NCBI RefSeq assembly: GCF_001514145.1
Contig: NZ_KQ948680.1
Location: 46,407 to 110,406, forward strand
Direction: 5' to 3'
Length of the DNA stretch: 64,000 nucleotides
Source: Streptomyces canus
GTDB lineage: Bacteria; Actinomycetota; Actinomycetes; Streptomycetales; Streptomycetaceae
Shown: in pieces, positions 18,122-26,849 of the stretch
How positions within the stretch are numbered: the stretch's first letter is position 1
How the letters are laid out: every line of letters starts with the position of its first letter
Translations under genes and position numbers: made by a program
The notes under the pieces: model-generated
The model's input: the letters and a program-made list of their open reading frames with translations, nothing else
What the model was told of the DNA's origin: nothing
Databases searched by the model: none

Positions 18122-18463
18122 CTAGAACCTCGGCGCGTTACGGGACCGCTGCACCCGCGTGGTGCGGCGGTCCCGTGCGTTCCAGCACGCCTTGTGCCAG
18201 TGTCTGCGCTCGTCGACACCCGAGTGGTCCGGCCAGGCCACGATGTGCGGGACTCCGTCCGGGATCATCTGGTCGCAGCCCGGACAGCGGTACGTCTTGC
18301 CCTGCGCGCTCGCCCCCGCCACATGCCGGACGTTCCAGTCCTCGCCCTGCCAGTGCGTCGAGGACTGGAAGCCGCCGTAGCGGCCGGAACGGTCGTCCTC
18401 GGCACTCCGGCCGGCCGAGTCCGACGAACCGGAACCCTTGGGTCGGTTGCGACGCGGGGACAC
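18122..18463 (-). CDS. Small Cys/His-rich protein of unknown function
   Basis: A 113-residue, basic, hydrophilic protein. A CPGC motif and a downstream HWHKAC motif, with further His residues (PHIV, HSG), form a plausible zinc-ribbon or treble-clef knuckle in the C-terminal half (about 58-95). The N-terminal 40 residues are low-complexity. I start at GTG 18463 (VSPRRNRPKG) because GAGG lies 6 bases upstream; an in-frame GTG four codons earlier is possible. I recall no assigned function for this family. It stands alone between a convergent ABC operon and a divergent oxidoreductase. Confidence 0.75.
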   Translation of the reverse strand: MSPRRNRPKGSGSSDSAGRSAEDDRSGRYGGFQSSTHWQGEDWNVRHVAGASAQGKTYRCPGCDQMIPDGVPHIVAWPDHSGVDERRHWHKACWNARDRRTTRVQRSRNAPRF

Positions 18464-18686
18464 AGGACACCTCACGGGGCTATACAGGGAGCAGGGACCG
18501 CGTCCAGCCTACGCGGCACGAGGCGGGGTACGCGTAGGGCACCAACCCCCACAAGTGCCCCTCCGGGGCGACCCATTCTGCAGACAATCGGCAAATCTCT
18601 CCGCCAGGCCGTGTCCTCGGCACGTGTCAGACGGTTATGCCGAGTGGGGGAGCTCCGTGTCGGAGCCAAGGAAGCAGGAAAAGCAC

Positions 18687-19715
18687 ATGCACGTTGGAAG
18701 TTTCGTGTTGGCCGCCCAGTTCCCGGGGCAGGGCCAGGGAGAGGCGCTGCACCGCGCGGTCCGCTCGGCCGAGGTCGCGGAGGAGGCCGGACTCGACACG
18801 GTCTGGCTGGCAGAACACCACTTCGTGCCCTACGGCACCTGCCCGTCGGCGATCACCCTGGCGGCCCTGCTGCTGGGCCGCACCCACCGTATCCGCGTGG
18901 GCACCGCCGTGAGCGTGCTGCCCACGGCCCACCCCGTCGCCCTCGGCGAACAGGCCGCGCTGCTGCACATGACGAGCGGCGGGCGCTTCTCGCTGGGCGT
19001 GGGGCGCGGCGGCCCGTGGGTCGACCTGGAGGTGTTCGGGTCGGGACTTCAGGCGTACGAGAAGGGGTTCCCGGAATCACTCGATCTGCTGGTGCGCTGG
19101 CTGCGCGAACCCTCCGTCGGAGCCGACGGCGAGCGCTTCCGCTTCCGTGAAGTGCCCGTCGTACCACGGCCGTCGGAGTCCCTCACGGAAGCGGACGGTC
19201 CCGAGGTGATCGTCGCCTGCACCTCCCCGGCGAGCGTCCGGCTGGCCGCCGAGCGCGGGCTGCCGATGCTGCTCGGGATGCATGTCGGGGACGAGGAGAA
19301 GGCGGAGATGGTCGCCCTGTGGCGCAGGCAGGCGCGCGCCGCCGGACACGCGCCGGAGACGGTCCTGGACGCGCCCCATGTCTCGGCCGGCGTCTGCCAG
19401 ATCGCGGACCGGCGCACGGACGCGGTGGAGGCCCTGGTGAAGGCGATGCCGGGCTGGCTCAGGCAGGGACTCGGCGCCCATGTCACGGTCGACGGCCGTG
19501 CACGGCAGATGCGCGATCCGGTGGCCTACACCGAATTGCTCTGCGGGCTGCACCCGGTGGGGACCCCGCGACTGTGCGCCGACCGCCTCGCGGCGACCAG
19601 CGAACGGACGGGTGTCTCCCGCTTCGCCCTGCTCGTCGAGGGCTCGGGAGACCTGGCGGCCACCGAGGAGAACGTACGGCGGCTGGGTGCGGAAGTGCTG
19701 CCGCATCTGACCTGA
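18687..19715 (+). CDS. Luciferase-like (LLM-class) flavin-dependent monooxygenase
   Basis: A 342-residue TIM-barrel oxidoreductase of the bacterial luciferase superfamily, expected to use FMNH2 or F420. The first strand MHVGSFVLAAQFPG, the DTVWLAEHHF motif (about 36-45) and RIRVGTAVSVLPTAHPVALGEQ are characteristic. The substrate is unknown. Start is uncertain: ATG 18687 opens directly on beta-strand 1, but GTG 18657, preceded by GGGGGAG, would add ten hydrophilic residues. It is monocistronic. Confidence 0.88.
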   Translation: MHVGSFVLAAQFPGQGQGEALHRAVRSAEVAEEAGLDTVWLAEHHFVPYGTCPSAITLAALLLGRTHRIRVGTAVSVLPTAHPVALGEQAALLHMTSGGRFSLGVGRGGPWVDLEVFGSGLQAYEKGFPESLDLLVRWLREPSVGADGERFRFREVPVVPRPSESLTEADGPEVIVACTSPASVRLAAERGLPMLLGMHVGDEEKAEMVALWRRQARAAGHAPETVLDAPHVSAGVCQIADRRTDAVEALVKAMPGWLRQGLGAHVTVDGRARQMRDPVAYTELLCGLHPVGTPRLCADRLAATSERTGVSRFALLVEGSGDLAATEENVRRLGAEVLPHLT

Positions 19716-19741
19716 AACGGAACAACCCTGCCCGGCGGGAG

Positions 19742-19787
19742 CTTGCCGCCCCGGTACTGATGCACCTCCCGCGTACGGAGCGGCAAG
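19742..19787. terminator. Possible bidirectional hairpin
   Basis: CTTGCCGC (19742-19749) and GCGGCAAG (19780-19787) form an 8-bp stem that can extend partly inward. It sits between convergent genes ending at 19715 and 19802. Confidence 0.45.
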
Positions 19788-19801
19788 CAAGCGGCGCCGC
19801 G

Positions 19802-20194
19802 TCAGCAGTCCCGGAACTCCGGAGACTGGTTCAGCAGCTGACTGCGCACCGAGGTGAAGCGGACCAGCGTCTCGTCGACCGAGGAGTCCAACGGGAACAC
19901 CGCCACCCGGTGGCAGTTCTGGAAGGCCAGCCGCACACCGAAGTGCCGCTGAAGCGCGCCGCGTATCGCGTCACTCGCAAGCGCACGCAGCAGCTGACCG
20001 CGTGCCTGCTCGTCCGGCGGGGGCGTCTGGTTGTCGGCGAAGTTGCCGCCGTCGACCTTCAGCTGGGCCACCAGGGAGCTGATCATCTCCCATGCGTAGG
20101 GCAGGGAGGTCCGGACGCAGTCGACGAATTCCGCTTCGTCGACCTCGCCTCGCTCGGCCTTCTCGAGTAGGGCCGGTGAGACGTCGAGCGACAT
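19802..20194 (-). CDS. SCO5389-family conserved protein
   Basis: A 130-residue soluble protein, helical and acidic at the N-terminus (MSLDVSPALLEKAERGEVDEAEFVDCVRTS is spread over residues 1-30) with a basic middle and a C-terminal Cys. From memory it corresponds to the actinomycete family named after S. coelicolor SCO5389; no biochemical function is known to me. It is divergent from nucS with 255 bp between starts, an arrangement I believe is conserved in Streptomyces, which hints at but does not prove a link to DNA maintenance. Confidence 0.82.
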   Translation of the reverse strand: MSLDVSPALLEKAERGEVDEAEFVDCVRTSLPYAWEMISSLVAQLKVDGGNFADNQTPPPDEQARGQLLRALASDAIRGALQRHFGVRLAFQNCHRVAVFPLDSSVDETLVRFTSVRSQLLNQSPEFRDC

Positions 20195-20449
20195 GGGTTC
20201 TCCTCTCGCACCCCCGATTCCTCAGGGGTTGCCGGACAGATGAGGGAGTTCGCGATGCCGGACACGCTCAGTACACGCCTCGCGACCTCCCGTTTACTAC
20301 GGTAGGCAACCGCCGGTGACGGCACCAGGAGAATGCGAACAAAGGGCACTCCCAACAGGCCCACAATCGGCCACAAGTGAACAGGGTTTCTCCACAGCCT
20401 TACGGGCCGAATCGCGTGGACATGCGCCCGTCGAGTAGCGTTGCCGACC

Positions 20450-21121
20450 ATGCGTCTCGTCATTGCCCGGTGTTCCGTCGACTACGCGGGCCGGCTCACC
20501 GCCCACCTGCCCTCGGCCCCCCGTCTGATCCTGGTGAAGGCGGACGGCAGCGTCTCCATCCACGCCGACGACCGGGCCTACAAGCCCCTGAACTGGATGT
20601 CGCCGCCCTGCACGTTGAAGGAGGGGACCGGCGACGAGCAAGGCGTCTGGACCGTCATCAACAAGGCGGGCGAGAAGCTCATCATCACGATGGAGGAGGT
20701 TCTCCACGACTCCTCGCACGAACTCGGCGTGGATCCCGGCCTGATCAAGGACGGCGTGGAAGCACACCTCCAGGAGCTGCTCGCCGACCGCATCGAAACG
20801 CTCGGCGACGGCTACACCCTGATCCGCCGCGAGTACATGACGGCCATCGGCCCGGTCGACATCCTGTGCCGGGACGCCGACGGCCAGACGGTCGCGGTGG
20901 AGATCAAGCGGCGCGGCGAGATCGACGGCGTCGAGCAACTCACCCGCTACCTCGACCTCTTGAACCGCGACCCCCATCTCGCTCCGGTCCGCGGCATCTT
21001 CGCCGCCCAGGAGATCAAGCCCCAGGCCCGTGTCCTGGCGACCGACCGCGGTATCGGCTGCCACGTCATGGACTACGACGCGCTGCGGGGCATCGAGGAC
21101 GACAAGCTGCGGCTGTTCTGA
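20450..21121 (+). CDS. nucS: Mismatch-specific endonuclease NucS/EndoMS
   Basis: The 223-residue actinobacterial substitute for MutS/MutL: it cuts both strands at G-T, G-G and T-T mismatches. The N-terminal dimerisation and DNA-binding domain covers 1-115. The C-terminal RecB-like nuclease domain shows the PD-(D/E)xK residues Asp137 (GPVDILC), Glu151 and Lys153 (VAVEIKRR), with the same spacing as the archaeal enzyme. The terminal LRLF (220-223) is the beta-clamp binding tail. The ATG of MRLVIARC is used; three more codons are open upstream. It is monocistronic with a strong terminator. Confidence 0.97.
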   Translation: MRLVIARCSVDYAGRLTAHLPSAPRLILVKADGSVSIHADDRAYKPLNWMSPPCTLKEGTGDEQGVWTVINKAGEKLIITMEEVLHDSSHELGVDPGLIKDGVEAHLQELLADRIETLGDGYTLIRREYMTAIGPVDILCRDADGQTVAVEIKRRGEIDGVEQLTRYLDLLNRDPHLAPVRGIFAAQEIKPQARVLATDRGIGCHVMDYDALRGIEDDKLRLF

Positions 21122-21145
21122 CAGCGCCTCTTCCTCTACGACGAC

Positions 21146-21178
21146 GAGGGCCGGGTCCGATACGTGGACCCGGCCCTC
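21146..21178. terminator. Bidirectional terminator after nucS
   Basis: GAGGGCCGGGTCC (21146-21158) and GGACCCGGCCCTC (21166-21178) form a perfect 13-bp stem with a 7-base loop between the convergent nucS and P-loop protein genes. Confidence 0.85.
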
Positions 21179-21195
21179 TGGTGTCGCGCTGTGCG

Positions 21196-23727
21196 TCAGA
21201 TGACCTGCGCCGAGTTGCTCGGTGAGCTCACGGTGCTGCTCTGCGGGGCACTGGCCGAGCTGCTGGTCTCCACCGGGGTGGTGGAGGCGGGGCCGCTGGC
21301 CGAGTTGGAGTTGGTCGGGGTCGTGTCGGTCGGGGTGGCTGTGGGCGTGCTCGACGGCGGTTCCGACGTACCGGACGGCGTCGACGACGGGGATCCGGGC
21401 CCCGTCGGCGTGGACGGCGTCGACGGACTCGTCGACGGCTTGGGCGTCGTCGGCTTCGGCGAGCTCGGCGTGCCGCTCCCCGGACGCTGCGTCCCACTCG
21501 GCCTGTCCGAAGGCTCCGCCACATCCGTGGGCGTCGGATCGTCCGAAGTCCCGTACGTCCCATCGGGCCCCGGGTCGGTCGGACGGGACGTCGCCGTGCC
21601 GGTGTCCCCGGGGTTGTCGTCGTTCTTCGGGACGTCGGCGCCGAGGTTGCCGTCGTCGATGCCGACGCTGGCCGACGGGTTGACGCCCACCTCGTTGGAC
21701 GGGGAGTTCGGGTCGTTGTCGGAGGTGGCGCCCAGCGTCACGACCGTGCCGAGCACCGCGACCAGCAGCGCACCCGCGCCGGCCGCGACGAGGTTGCGCT
21801 TGGCGAGGCCCTTGAGTCCGCCGCGGGCCTTGCGCGAGGGCGCGGGCGTGGAGGGTGAGCGGTGGACGACGATCGTCTGCGAGTCTGCGGGCAGCTGGAG
21901 GGGCGGGAAGGCCGCGGGAACTCCCCCGGGCGGTGAGGCGGACTCGTCGTACCGGGCGTCGGGCACCTCCTCGCCCGCTGTCGCGCCGAGGACCGCGGCC
22001 AGGCCGGGCGCGCTGCCGTCCCGGTCGGAGACCAGGGTGAGGGCGCGGCGGCCGGCGACGGTGCCGCGCTTGTCGGCGATGGCTCCGCGCAGGCCGATGG
22101 AGGCCTCCAGTTCGGCGCGGGCCCGGTCGAGCTGTCCGCCGCAGAGCGCGAGGATGCCGAGCTCGTGGTGGAAGTAGGCCTGTTCGGACACCTCACCGGC
22201 GAGCTGGGCGGCCTCGGAACCGGCGCGCAGCGAACGCTCCCAGGCACCCCAGTGGCCGCCGGCGGCGAACGCGGGCGCCGCCGTGCGGGCGAGCTGCACC
22301 GTGACGGCTTGCTCGCCCTCGTCGGGCATGGTGGTGACCGGGACCAGGACGGCGAGGGCGGCCAGCAGGGCGTCTGCCTCCGCGCACACCCGCTCGGGGG
22401 TGACCGAGGGGTGCCCGGCCCACCAGTTGTAGTGCTGGGCGGCGGTGAGGGCGAGGCTCTCGGGGTCGTCGCCGTATCCGGCGGCTTCCAGCTGGGCGAG
22501 GACACCGGCGGCGAGCCGGTAGCGGGAGCCGACCGGGGAGACCAGACCGCAGTCCGCAAGCTCACCGAGGGCGGCGTCCGCGTGGGTGTCGCCGATCAGC
22601 GCGGGCAGGTGCGCCTGGTGGGGCACCTCGCCGCCGAGCGCGACGGCGAACCGCAGGGTGGCGCGGGCGGATTCGCTCAGCCGGGAGGCGAGCAGCGGGG
22701 CGGGGGCCGCGGCCTCGCCGAGCGCGGGCAGGGGTATCTCCTCGCCCTCGTCGGAGGTGAACGGGGCGTCGACCGGGGCCGCGTCCGCGAAGACGCCGAA
22801 CTCGTCGACGGCGTTCGCCCCGGCCCGCAGCATGTCGCGCTGCCTGAGCAGAGCACCCGCCTGGACGAAGCGCAGGGGCAGACCCTCGGACTCGAACCAG
22901 AGGTCGCCCGCCCAGTTCGACTCCTCTTCCGTCAGCACCCGGCCGACGGAACGCTCCAGGAGCTCCACACCGTCGGCGCGCTCCAGGCCGCTGAGGAAGA
23001 TCTCCTCGACGGCGGAGTCGGCCGAGGGCGCGGGCACGTCGGGCGTCGCGCCGATCACGAACGCGCACTCGGGGGTGGCGTCCAGCAGTTCGTCGAGGGC
23101 CGCGCCGCCGAACTCGATGTCGTCGAGGACGACGACCGCGCCGATCTCCCGCACGCAGGAGAGAAGCTCGTCCCGGTCGGGGCGGTGCAGGGGCGAGGTG
23201 AAGACGGCGTAGAAGAGGTCGTACAGCAGCTCGCTCGCCGTGCGGTTGAAGCCGGTGAGGCGGACCACCCCGTCGGGAGCGAGGTCGCCGCAGTCCTCGG
23301 CGACGAGGTCGAGGAGGCTGGTGCGGCCGGAGCCGGCGGGGCCGGTCAGGCGCACCGAGCGGCCGCGGGCGAGCAGCCGCACGAGTCGTTCGCGCTCGTC
23401 CTGGCGGGCCAGGAGCGACAGCGCGGTGCGGGACGGTCCGGGTGGGACGGGCGGGCGGGCCGCCCGGTCCACCTCGGCGCGTTCGGCGGCGCCGTATCTC
23501 TCGGGCCGTCCGGGCCGCTCGCCGGGCGGGCAGGCCTCTATCTCGCTGCCGTCGACGGGGTTGACGGTCAGCAGGAAGTCACCGGCGACGAGCTGCACGG
23601 TGCGGGCGAGCGTGGGCGAGTGCTGGCCGAAGTCCGTGGTGAGGGAGTCCCTGGGAGGCCGCTGACGCGGCGAGCCACCGTCGTCGTCATGGCCGTACTC
23701 CTCGGGTCCCCGGTTGTTCGGGTCCAT
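21196..23727 (-). CDS. Membrane-anchored P-loop (STAND-like) protein with atypical Walker A
   Basis: An 843-residue protein. A hydrophilic N-terminus (1-105) leads to an AAA/STAND-like NTPase region with a Walker A-like GPAGSGRTS (129-137), where the usual Lys is Arg, and a Walker B-like VVVLDD (197-202). A helical region with TPR-like features (about 430-580) follows. One membrane segment (about 645-667) is preceded by basic residues, placing the NTPase in the cytoplasm and a 176-residue Pro/Ser/Thr-rich tail outside. I start at MDPNNRGPEEYG (23727), since upstream codons are not conserved-looking. The function is unknown; signalling between wall and cytoplasm is plausible. Arg codon CGC is clear in the DNA. 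Confidence 0.85.
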   Translation of the reverse strand: MDPNNRGPEEYGHDDDGGSPRQRPPRDSLTTDFGQHSPTLARTVQLVAGDFLLTVNPVDGSEIEACPPGERPGRPERYGAAERAEVDRAARPPVPPGPSRTALSLLARQDERERLVRLLARGRSVRLTGPAGSGRTSLLDLVAEDCGDLAPDGVVRLTGFNRTASELLYDLFYAVFTSPLHRPDRDELLSCVREIGAVVVLDDIEFGGAALDELLDATPECAFVIGATPDVPAPSADSAVEEIFLSGLERADGVELLERSVGRVLTEEESNWAGDLWFESEGLPLRFVQAGALLRQRDMLRAGANAVDEFGVFADAAPVDAPFTSDEGEEIPLPALGEAAAPAPLLASRLSESARATLRFAVALGGEVPHQAHLPALIGDTHADAALGELADCGLVSPVGSRYRLAAGVLAQLEAAGYGDDPESLALTAAQHYNWWAGHPSVTPERVCAEADALLAALAVLVPVTTMPDEGEQAVTVQLARTAAPAFAAGGHWGAWERSLRAGSEAAQLAGEVSEQAYFHHELGILALCGGQLDRARAELEASIGLRGAIADKRGTVAGRRALTLVSDRDGSAPGLAAVLGATAGEEVPDARYDESASPPGGVPAAFPPLQLPADSQTIVVHRSPSTPAPSRKARGGLKGLAKRNLVAAGAGALLVAVLGTVVTLGATSDNDPNSPSNEVGVNPSASVGIDDGNLGADVPKNDDNPGDTGTATSRPTDPGPDGTYGTSDDPTPTDVAEPSDRPSGTQRPGSGTPSSPKPTTPKPSTSPSTPSTPTGPGSPSSTPSGTSEPPSSTPTATPTDTTPTNSNSASGPASTTPVETSSSASAPQSSTVSSPSNSAQVI

Positions 23728-23957
23728 AGGTTCAAGCCCCCCAAAAGCGTCTCGTGTGCCGTCAGTGGCCCCTCCCGGCCTGCAGCACACTGCGCTGTCG
23801 CTTCTGGTCCGGGCCCGCTGGAAGGGATACAGACAGCAGGCGACCGAACCCTAAACCTTCGCACAGTATCTACGACAGCCCGGGGTCCCGCGCCGTCCGA
23901 GACGTCACAGTCTCGTGAGGATTGCGCGCGGGATACGTTTCGCCTGGGTGGCCGGGG

Positions 23958-24281
23958 TCACACGCGGGGCAGTGACTCCACCCCGATGCCGCCCTCGATC
24001 GCCAGGATGCGGTGCAGTCGGGTGGCGACCAGGAGGCGCTGCATCTGCGGCGGTACGTCGCGCAGCACCAGCCGGCGACCGCAGCGACCGGCCCTGCGGT
24101 GCGCCCCCATGATCACCCCGAGCCCGGTGGCGTCCCAGGAATCCAGCTCGGACAGGTCGAGCACCAGGTCGCCGGCTCCGTCGTCGACGGCCGAGTGCAG
24201 GACCGTACGGGCGTCCGCCGCGCTGCGGACGTCGAGGCGGCCCCCGACGACCAGCTCGGCGTGGTCGCCCCTGATGTACAT
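23958..24281 (-). CDS. STAS-domain anti-sigma-factor antagonist
   Basis: A 107-residue single STAS domain protein of the RsbV/SpoIIAA/BldG type, expected to bind an anti-sigma factor kinase. The phosphorylation loop usually reads D-S-S/T-G; here it is D50-A51-T52-G53 (WDATGLGV), so the classical phosphoacceptor Ser is Ala and only Thr52 could take phosphate. I start at MYIRGDHAEL (24281), preceded by GGGGAG, not 11 codons earlier. No anti-sigma kinase gene is adjacent. It is followed by 230 bp before the P-loop protein gene on the same strand. Confidence 0.88.
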   Translation of the reverse strand: MYIRGDHAELVVGGRLDVRSAADARTVLHSAVDDGAGDLVLDLSELDSWDATGLGVIMGAHRRAGRCGRRLVLRDVPPQMQRLLVATRLHRILAIEGGIGVESLPRV

Positions 24282-24406
24282 ATGCGCTCCCCGTGAGTGC
24301 GTGTAGTACTCCACGATCTGATGTCCAGTGATGACACCTCTGACTGCGTTGAGCGGTCGGAGGTTGCCGTCTGTAAGCGAACCGATACCGAATTCACCCT
24401 CGAGTG

Positions 24407-24434
24407 TGAAACCTGAGGGGCTTGTGCGGTTTCA
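24407..24434 (-). terminator. Possible hbd terminator
   Basis: TGAAACC (24407-24413) and GGTTTCA (24428-24434) form a 7-bp stem that includes the stop codon of the dehydrogenase gene. It is weak, with a 14-base loop. Confidence 0.35.
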
Positions 24435-25280
24435 GTGCTTGTAGAAGCCCTGCCCGCTCTTGCGTCCGATGTCACCGGCGTCCACCATCCGGCGCATCAG
24501 CTCCGGCGGGGCGAACTTCTCGTCCTGGGACTCGGTGTAGATGTTGCTGGTGGCGTGCAGCAGGATGTCGACGCCGGTCAGGTCCGCCGTGGCGAGCGGC
24601 CCCATGGCGTGGCCGAAGCCCAGCTTGCAGGCGAGGTCGATGTCCTCGGCGGTCGCGACGCCCGACTCGTAGAGCTTGGTCGCCTCGACGACGAGGGCGG
24701 AGATGAGACGGGTGGTCACGAACCCCGCCACGTCCCTGTTCACGACGATGCAGGTCTTGCCGACCGACTCGGCGAACTCCCGCGCGGCGGCGAGGGTTTC
24801 GTCGCTCGTCTTGTAGCCGCGGACCAGCTCGACGAGCTGCATCATCGGCACCGGCGAGAAGAAGTGCACCCCGACGACCCGCTCCGGGTGCTCGGTGGCC
24901 GCCGCGATCTTGGTGATCGGGATCGCGGAGGTGTTGGAGGCGAGCACGGCGTCCGCGCGGACGATCTTGTCCAGCGTGCGGAAGATCTCGTGCTTGACTT
25001 CGAGCTTCTCGAAGACGGCCTCGACGACGATGTCGGCGTCGGCGGCCGCGTCCAGGTCGGTGGTCGCGGTGATCCGGGCGAGGGCGGCGTCGGCGTCGTG
25101 CGCCTCCAGCCTGCCCTTGCTCACGAACTTGTCGTACGAAGCCTTGATGCCGTCGGTGCCGCGCTTCAGCGCTTCGTCGGTGACGTCCCTGAGGACCACG
25201 TCCCAGCCCGCCTGAGCGGAGACCTGGGCGATGCCGGAACCCATCAGGCCGGCGCCGATGACGGCAAGCTTCCGTGCCAC
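24432..25280 (-). CDS. 3-hydroxybutyryl-CoA dehydrogenase
   Basis: A 282-residue NAD(P)-dependent dehydrogenase for the reversible oxidation of 3-hydroxybutyryl-CoA to acetoacetyl-CoA. The Rossmann fingerprint VIGAGLMGSGIA has glycines at 9, 11 and 14. The catalytic His lies in the VGVHFFSPVPMMQLVELV motif and the SVGKTCIVVNRDVAGFVTTRL segment is typical. The C-terminal domain ends GRKSGQGFYKH. It is monocistronic, with 319 bp to the divergent adenosyltransferase gene. It could supply the ethylmalonyl-CoA route together with the thiolase at 5 kb. Confidence 0.96.
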   Translation of the reverse strand: MARKLAVIGAGLMGSGIAQVSAQAGWDVVLRDVTDEALKRGTDGIKASYDKFVSKGRLEAHDADAALARITATTDLDAAADADIVVEAVFEKLEVKHEIFRTLDKIVRADAVLASNTSAIPITKIAAATEHPERVVGVHFFSPVPMMQLVELVRGYKTSDETLAAAREFAESVGKTCIVVNRDVAGFVTTRLISALVVEATKLYESGVATAEDIDLACKLGFGHAMGPLATADLTGVDILLHATSNIYTESQDEKFAPPELMRRMVDAGDIGRKSGQGFYKH

Positions 25281-25599
25281 TGTTGCGACTCCCCTTTGAA
25301 ACGCCTTACACCCTGTTTACGTTGCCTCTTCGGCGGACCCTAGCGCTCGTGAGGTGCTGTGTGACCGGTTAGTAATGCGCGTCACGTCTCATCTGACGGA
25401 CATCACACCGGCAGCTGTCACTAGTGGTCTCGTACGGCGTAGTTGAGCACCTTATCGCTCAACAGCTCCTCCTTCTCGTCGAGAAGCACGAGCACCTCTC
25501 GTGCCACTTCGTCCGGATTGCGTCCGGCGGCCGATCTGACCGGCGATCAGGCCTCCTCCCGGCTCGCCTCGACGGCCGGAGCGTACTTACGCTGACCTC
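25281..25599. other. Divergent intergenic region, no gene
   Basis: This 319-bp space carries the promoters of the dehydrogenase and the cobalamin adenosyltransferase. I see small hairpins, for example CACGAG/CTCGTG near 25490, and a TACTTACGCT element just before 25600 that could be a -10 box of a near-leaderless transcript. No convincing cobalamin riboswitch and no credible small gene were found. Confidence 0.5.
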
Positions 25600-26172
25600 A
25601 TGGTCAATCTGACGCGCATCTACACCAGGACCGGCGACCAGGGCACCACCGCCCTCGGCGACATGAGCAGGGTCGCCAAGACCGATCTGCGGATCTCCGC
25701 GTACGCGGACACCAACGAGGCGAACGCGGTGATCGGCACGGCGATCGCCCTGGGCGGTCTCGAGGAGGAGGTCGTCAAGGTCCTCACCCGTGTACAGAAC
25801 GACCTGTTCGATGTCGGCGCCGATCTCTCGACGCCCGTCGTCGAGAACCCCGAGTTCCCACCCCTGCGTGTCGAGCAGTTCTACGTCGACAAGCTGGAGG
25901 CGGACTGCGACCGCTTCAACGAGCGGCTGGAGAAGCTCCGCTCCTTCATCCTCCCGGGCGGCACCCCGGGCGCGGCCCTGCTCCACCAGGCCTGCACGGT
26001 CGTACGCCGCGCCGAGCGCTCGACGTGGGCAGCGCTGGAGGTCCACGGCGAGGCGATGAACCCGCTCACGGCGACCTACCTGAACCGCCTGTCCGACCTG
26101 CTGTTCATCCTGGCCCGTACGGCCAACAAGGACGTCGGGGACGTGCTCTGGGTCCCGGGCGGGGAGCGTTAG
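25600..26172 (+). CDS. Cob(I)alamin adenosyltransferase, PduO type
   Basis: A 190-residue ATP:corrinoid adenosyltransferase that makes adenosylcobalamin, the cofactor of methylmalonyl-CoA mutase. The N-terminal IYTRTGDQGTTALGDMSRV is the ATP-binding signature, and VVRRAERSTWAA and LNRLSDLLFILAR complete the active site. The length is normal for the family. The ATG follows only a short leader with no clear ribosome site. Its stop overlaps that of the convergent membrane-protein gene by 3 bp. Together with meaB and mce it supports methylmalonyl-CoA metabolism. Confidence 0.95.
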   Translation: MVNLTRIYTRTGDQGTTALGDMSRVAKTDLRISAYADTNEANAVIGTAIALGGLEEEVVKVLTRVQNDLFDVGADLSTPVVENPEFPPLRVEQFYVDKLEADCDRFNERLEKLRSFILPGGTPGAALLHQACTVVRRAERSTWAALEVHGEAMNPLTATYLNRLSDLLFILARTANKDVGDVLWVPGGER

Positions 26173-26699
26173 CGCCCGCGCTTGGGGAACAGCGTGTAGC
26201 TGCCGGCGATGACCACGTTGATGCCGATCAGCCAGAGCATGCGTTGCTGCCAGGCGCGCAGCGAGTCGGTCTGCCCGTCGCCGACGTACCAGACCGCGGC
26301 CTGGAGCAGAGCCACGGCGACGACCGCGGCGAGGATCCAGCGGCCCGCGACCTTCCACTCGTGAACGGCGCGGGCCGTGCCGTACCTCGGCGCCTTCACC
26401 GGCGGCGGGCCGCCCGCGAACCGGTGGGCGACCCAGGCGTCCGCCCACTTGATCGTGGAGTGACCGAGGCCCACGGTGAAACCGATGTAGACGGCGGCCA
26501 GGCCGTGCTTCCAGTCGGGCTCGGCACCGTTCCTGAGATCGATCGCGGTGACCGTGAACAGCACGAGCTCCAGCAACGGCTCGCACAGCAGCAGGGCCAG
26601 CCCGACGCGCGGCATGCGCAGCCCGTAACGGAAGGTCAGCCCGGCTGCCAGCAGCACCCAGAAGGCCACCTCACACGCGACGATCAGTCCGACGATCAC
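26169..26699 (-). CDS. Multi-pass membrane protein, function unknown
   Basis: A 176-residue protein with about five hydrophobic segments: residues 2-22, 32-50, 70-90 and two near 125-165. I start at GTG 26699 (VIVGLIVACEVAFW), with AAGGGAG 6 bases upstream; the longer open frame is a shadow of the chiS gene. A DWKHGLAAVYIGFTVGLGHS stretch and a WADAWVAHRFAGG loop are the most distinctive parts. I recognise no family. It is divergent from chiS by 150 bp, which hints at a possible link with the kinase. Confidence 0.8.
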   Translation of the reverse strand: MIVGLIVACEVAFWVLLAAGLTFRYGLRMPRVGLALLLCEPLLELVLFTVTAIDLRNGAEPDWKHGLAAVYIGFTVGLGHSTIKWADAWVAHRFAGGPPPVKAPRYGTARAVHEWKVAGRWILAAVVAVALLQAAVWYVGDGQTDSLRAWQQRMLWLIGINVVIAGSYTLFPKRGR

Positions 26700-26849
26700 G
26701 ACCGCTCCCTTCGTCCGCTCTCCAGGCTCCCGGCGCGCGCGATCCCTTGCGTCGTCGCCGGTGACGAAACCGCCGTACATCGAAAGATGCAGTCCAGGAC
26801 CGTTCCCGGGCATCACGCGCGGCGCGCGGACACCGTGTTGGATGGAGTC

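Noticed and set aside
25281..25599. Cobalamin riboswitch upstream of the adenosyltransferase
   Set aside because: I looked for the conserved B12 box and its flanking stems; only a vague GTGCCACT resemblance exists and the helices do not form.
25424..25612. Small 62-codon frame before the adenosyltransferase
   Set aside because: No ribosome site, it overlaps the next start, and the composition looks random.
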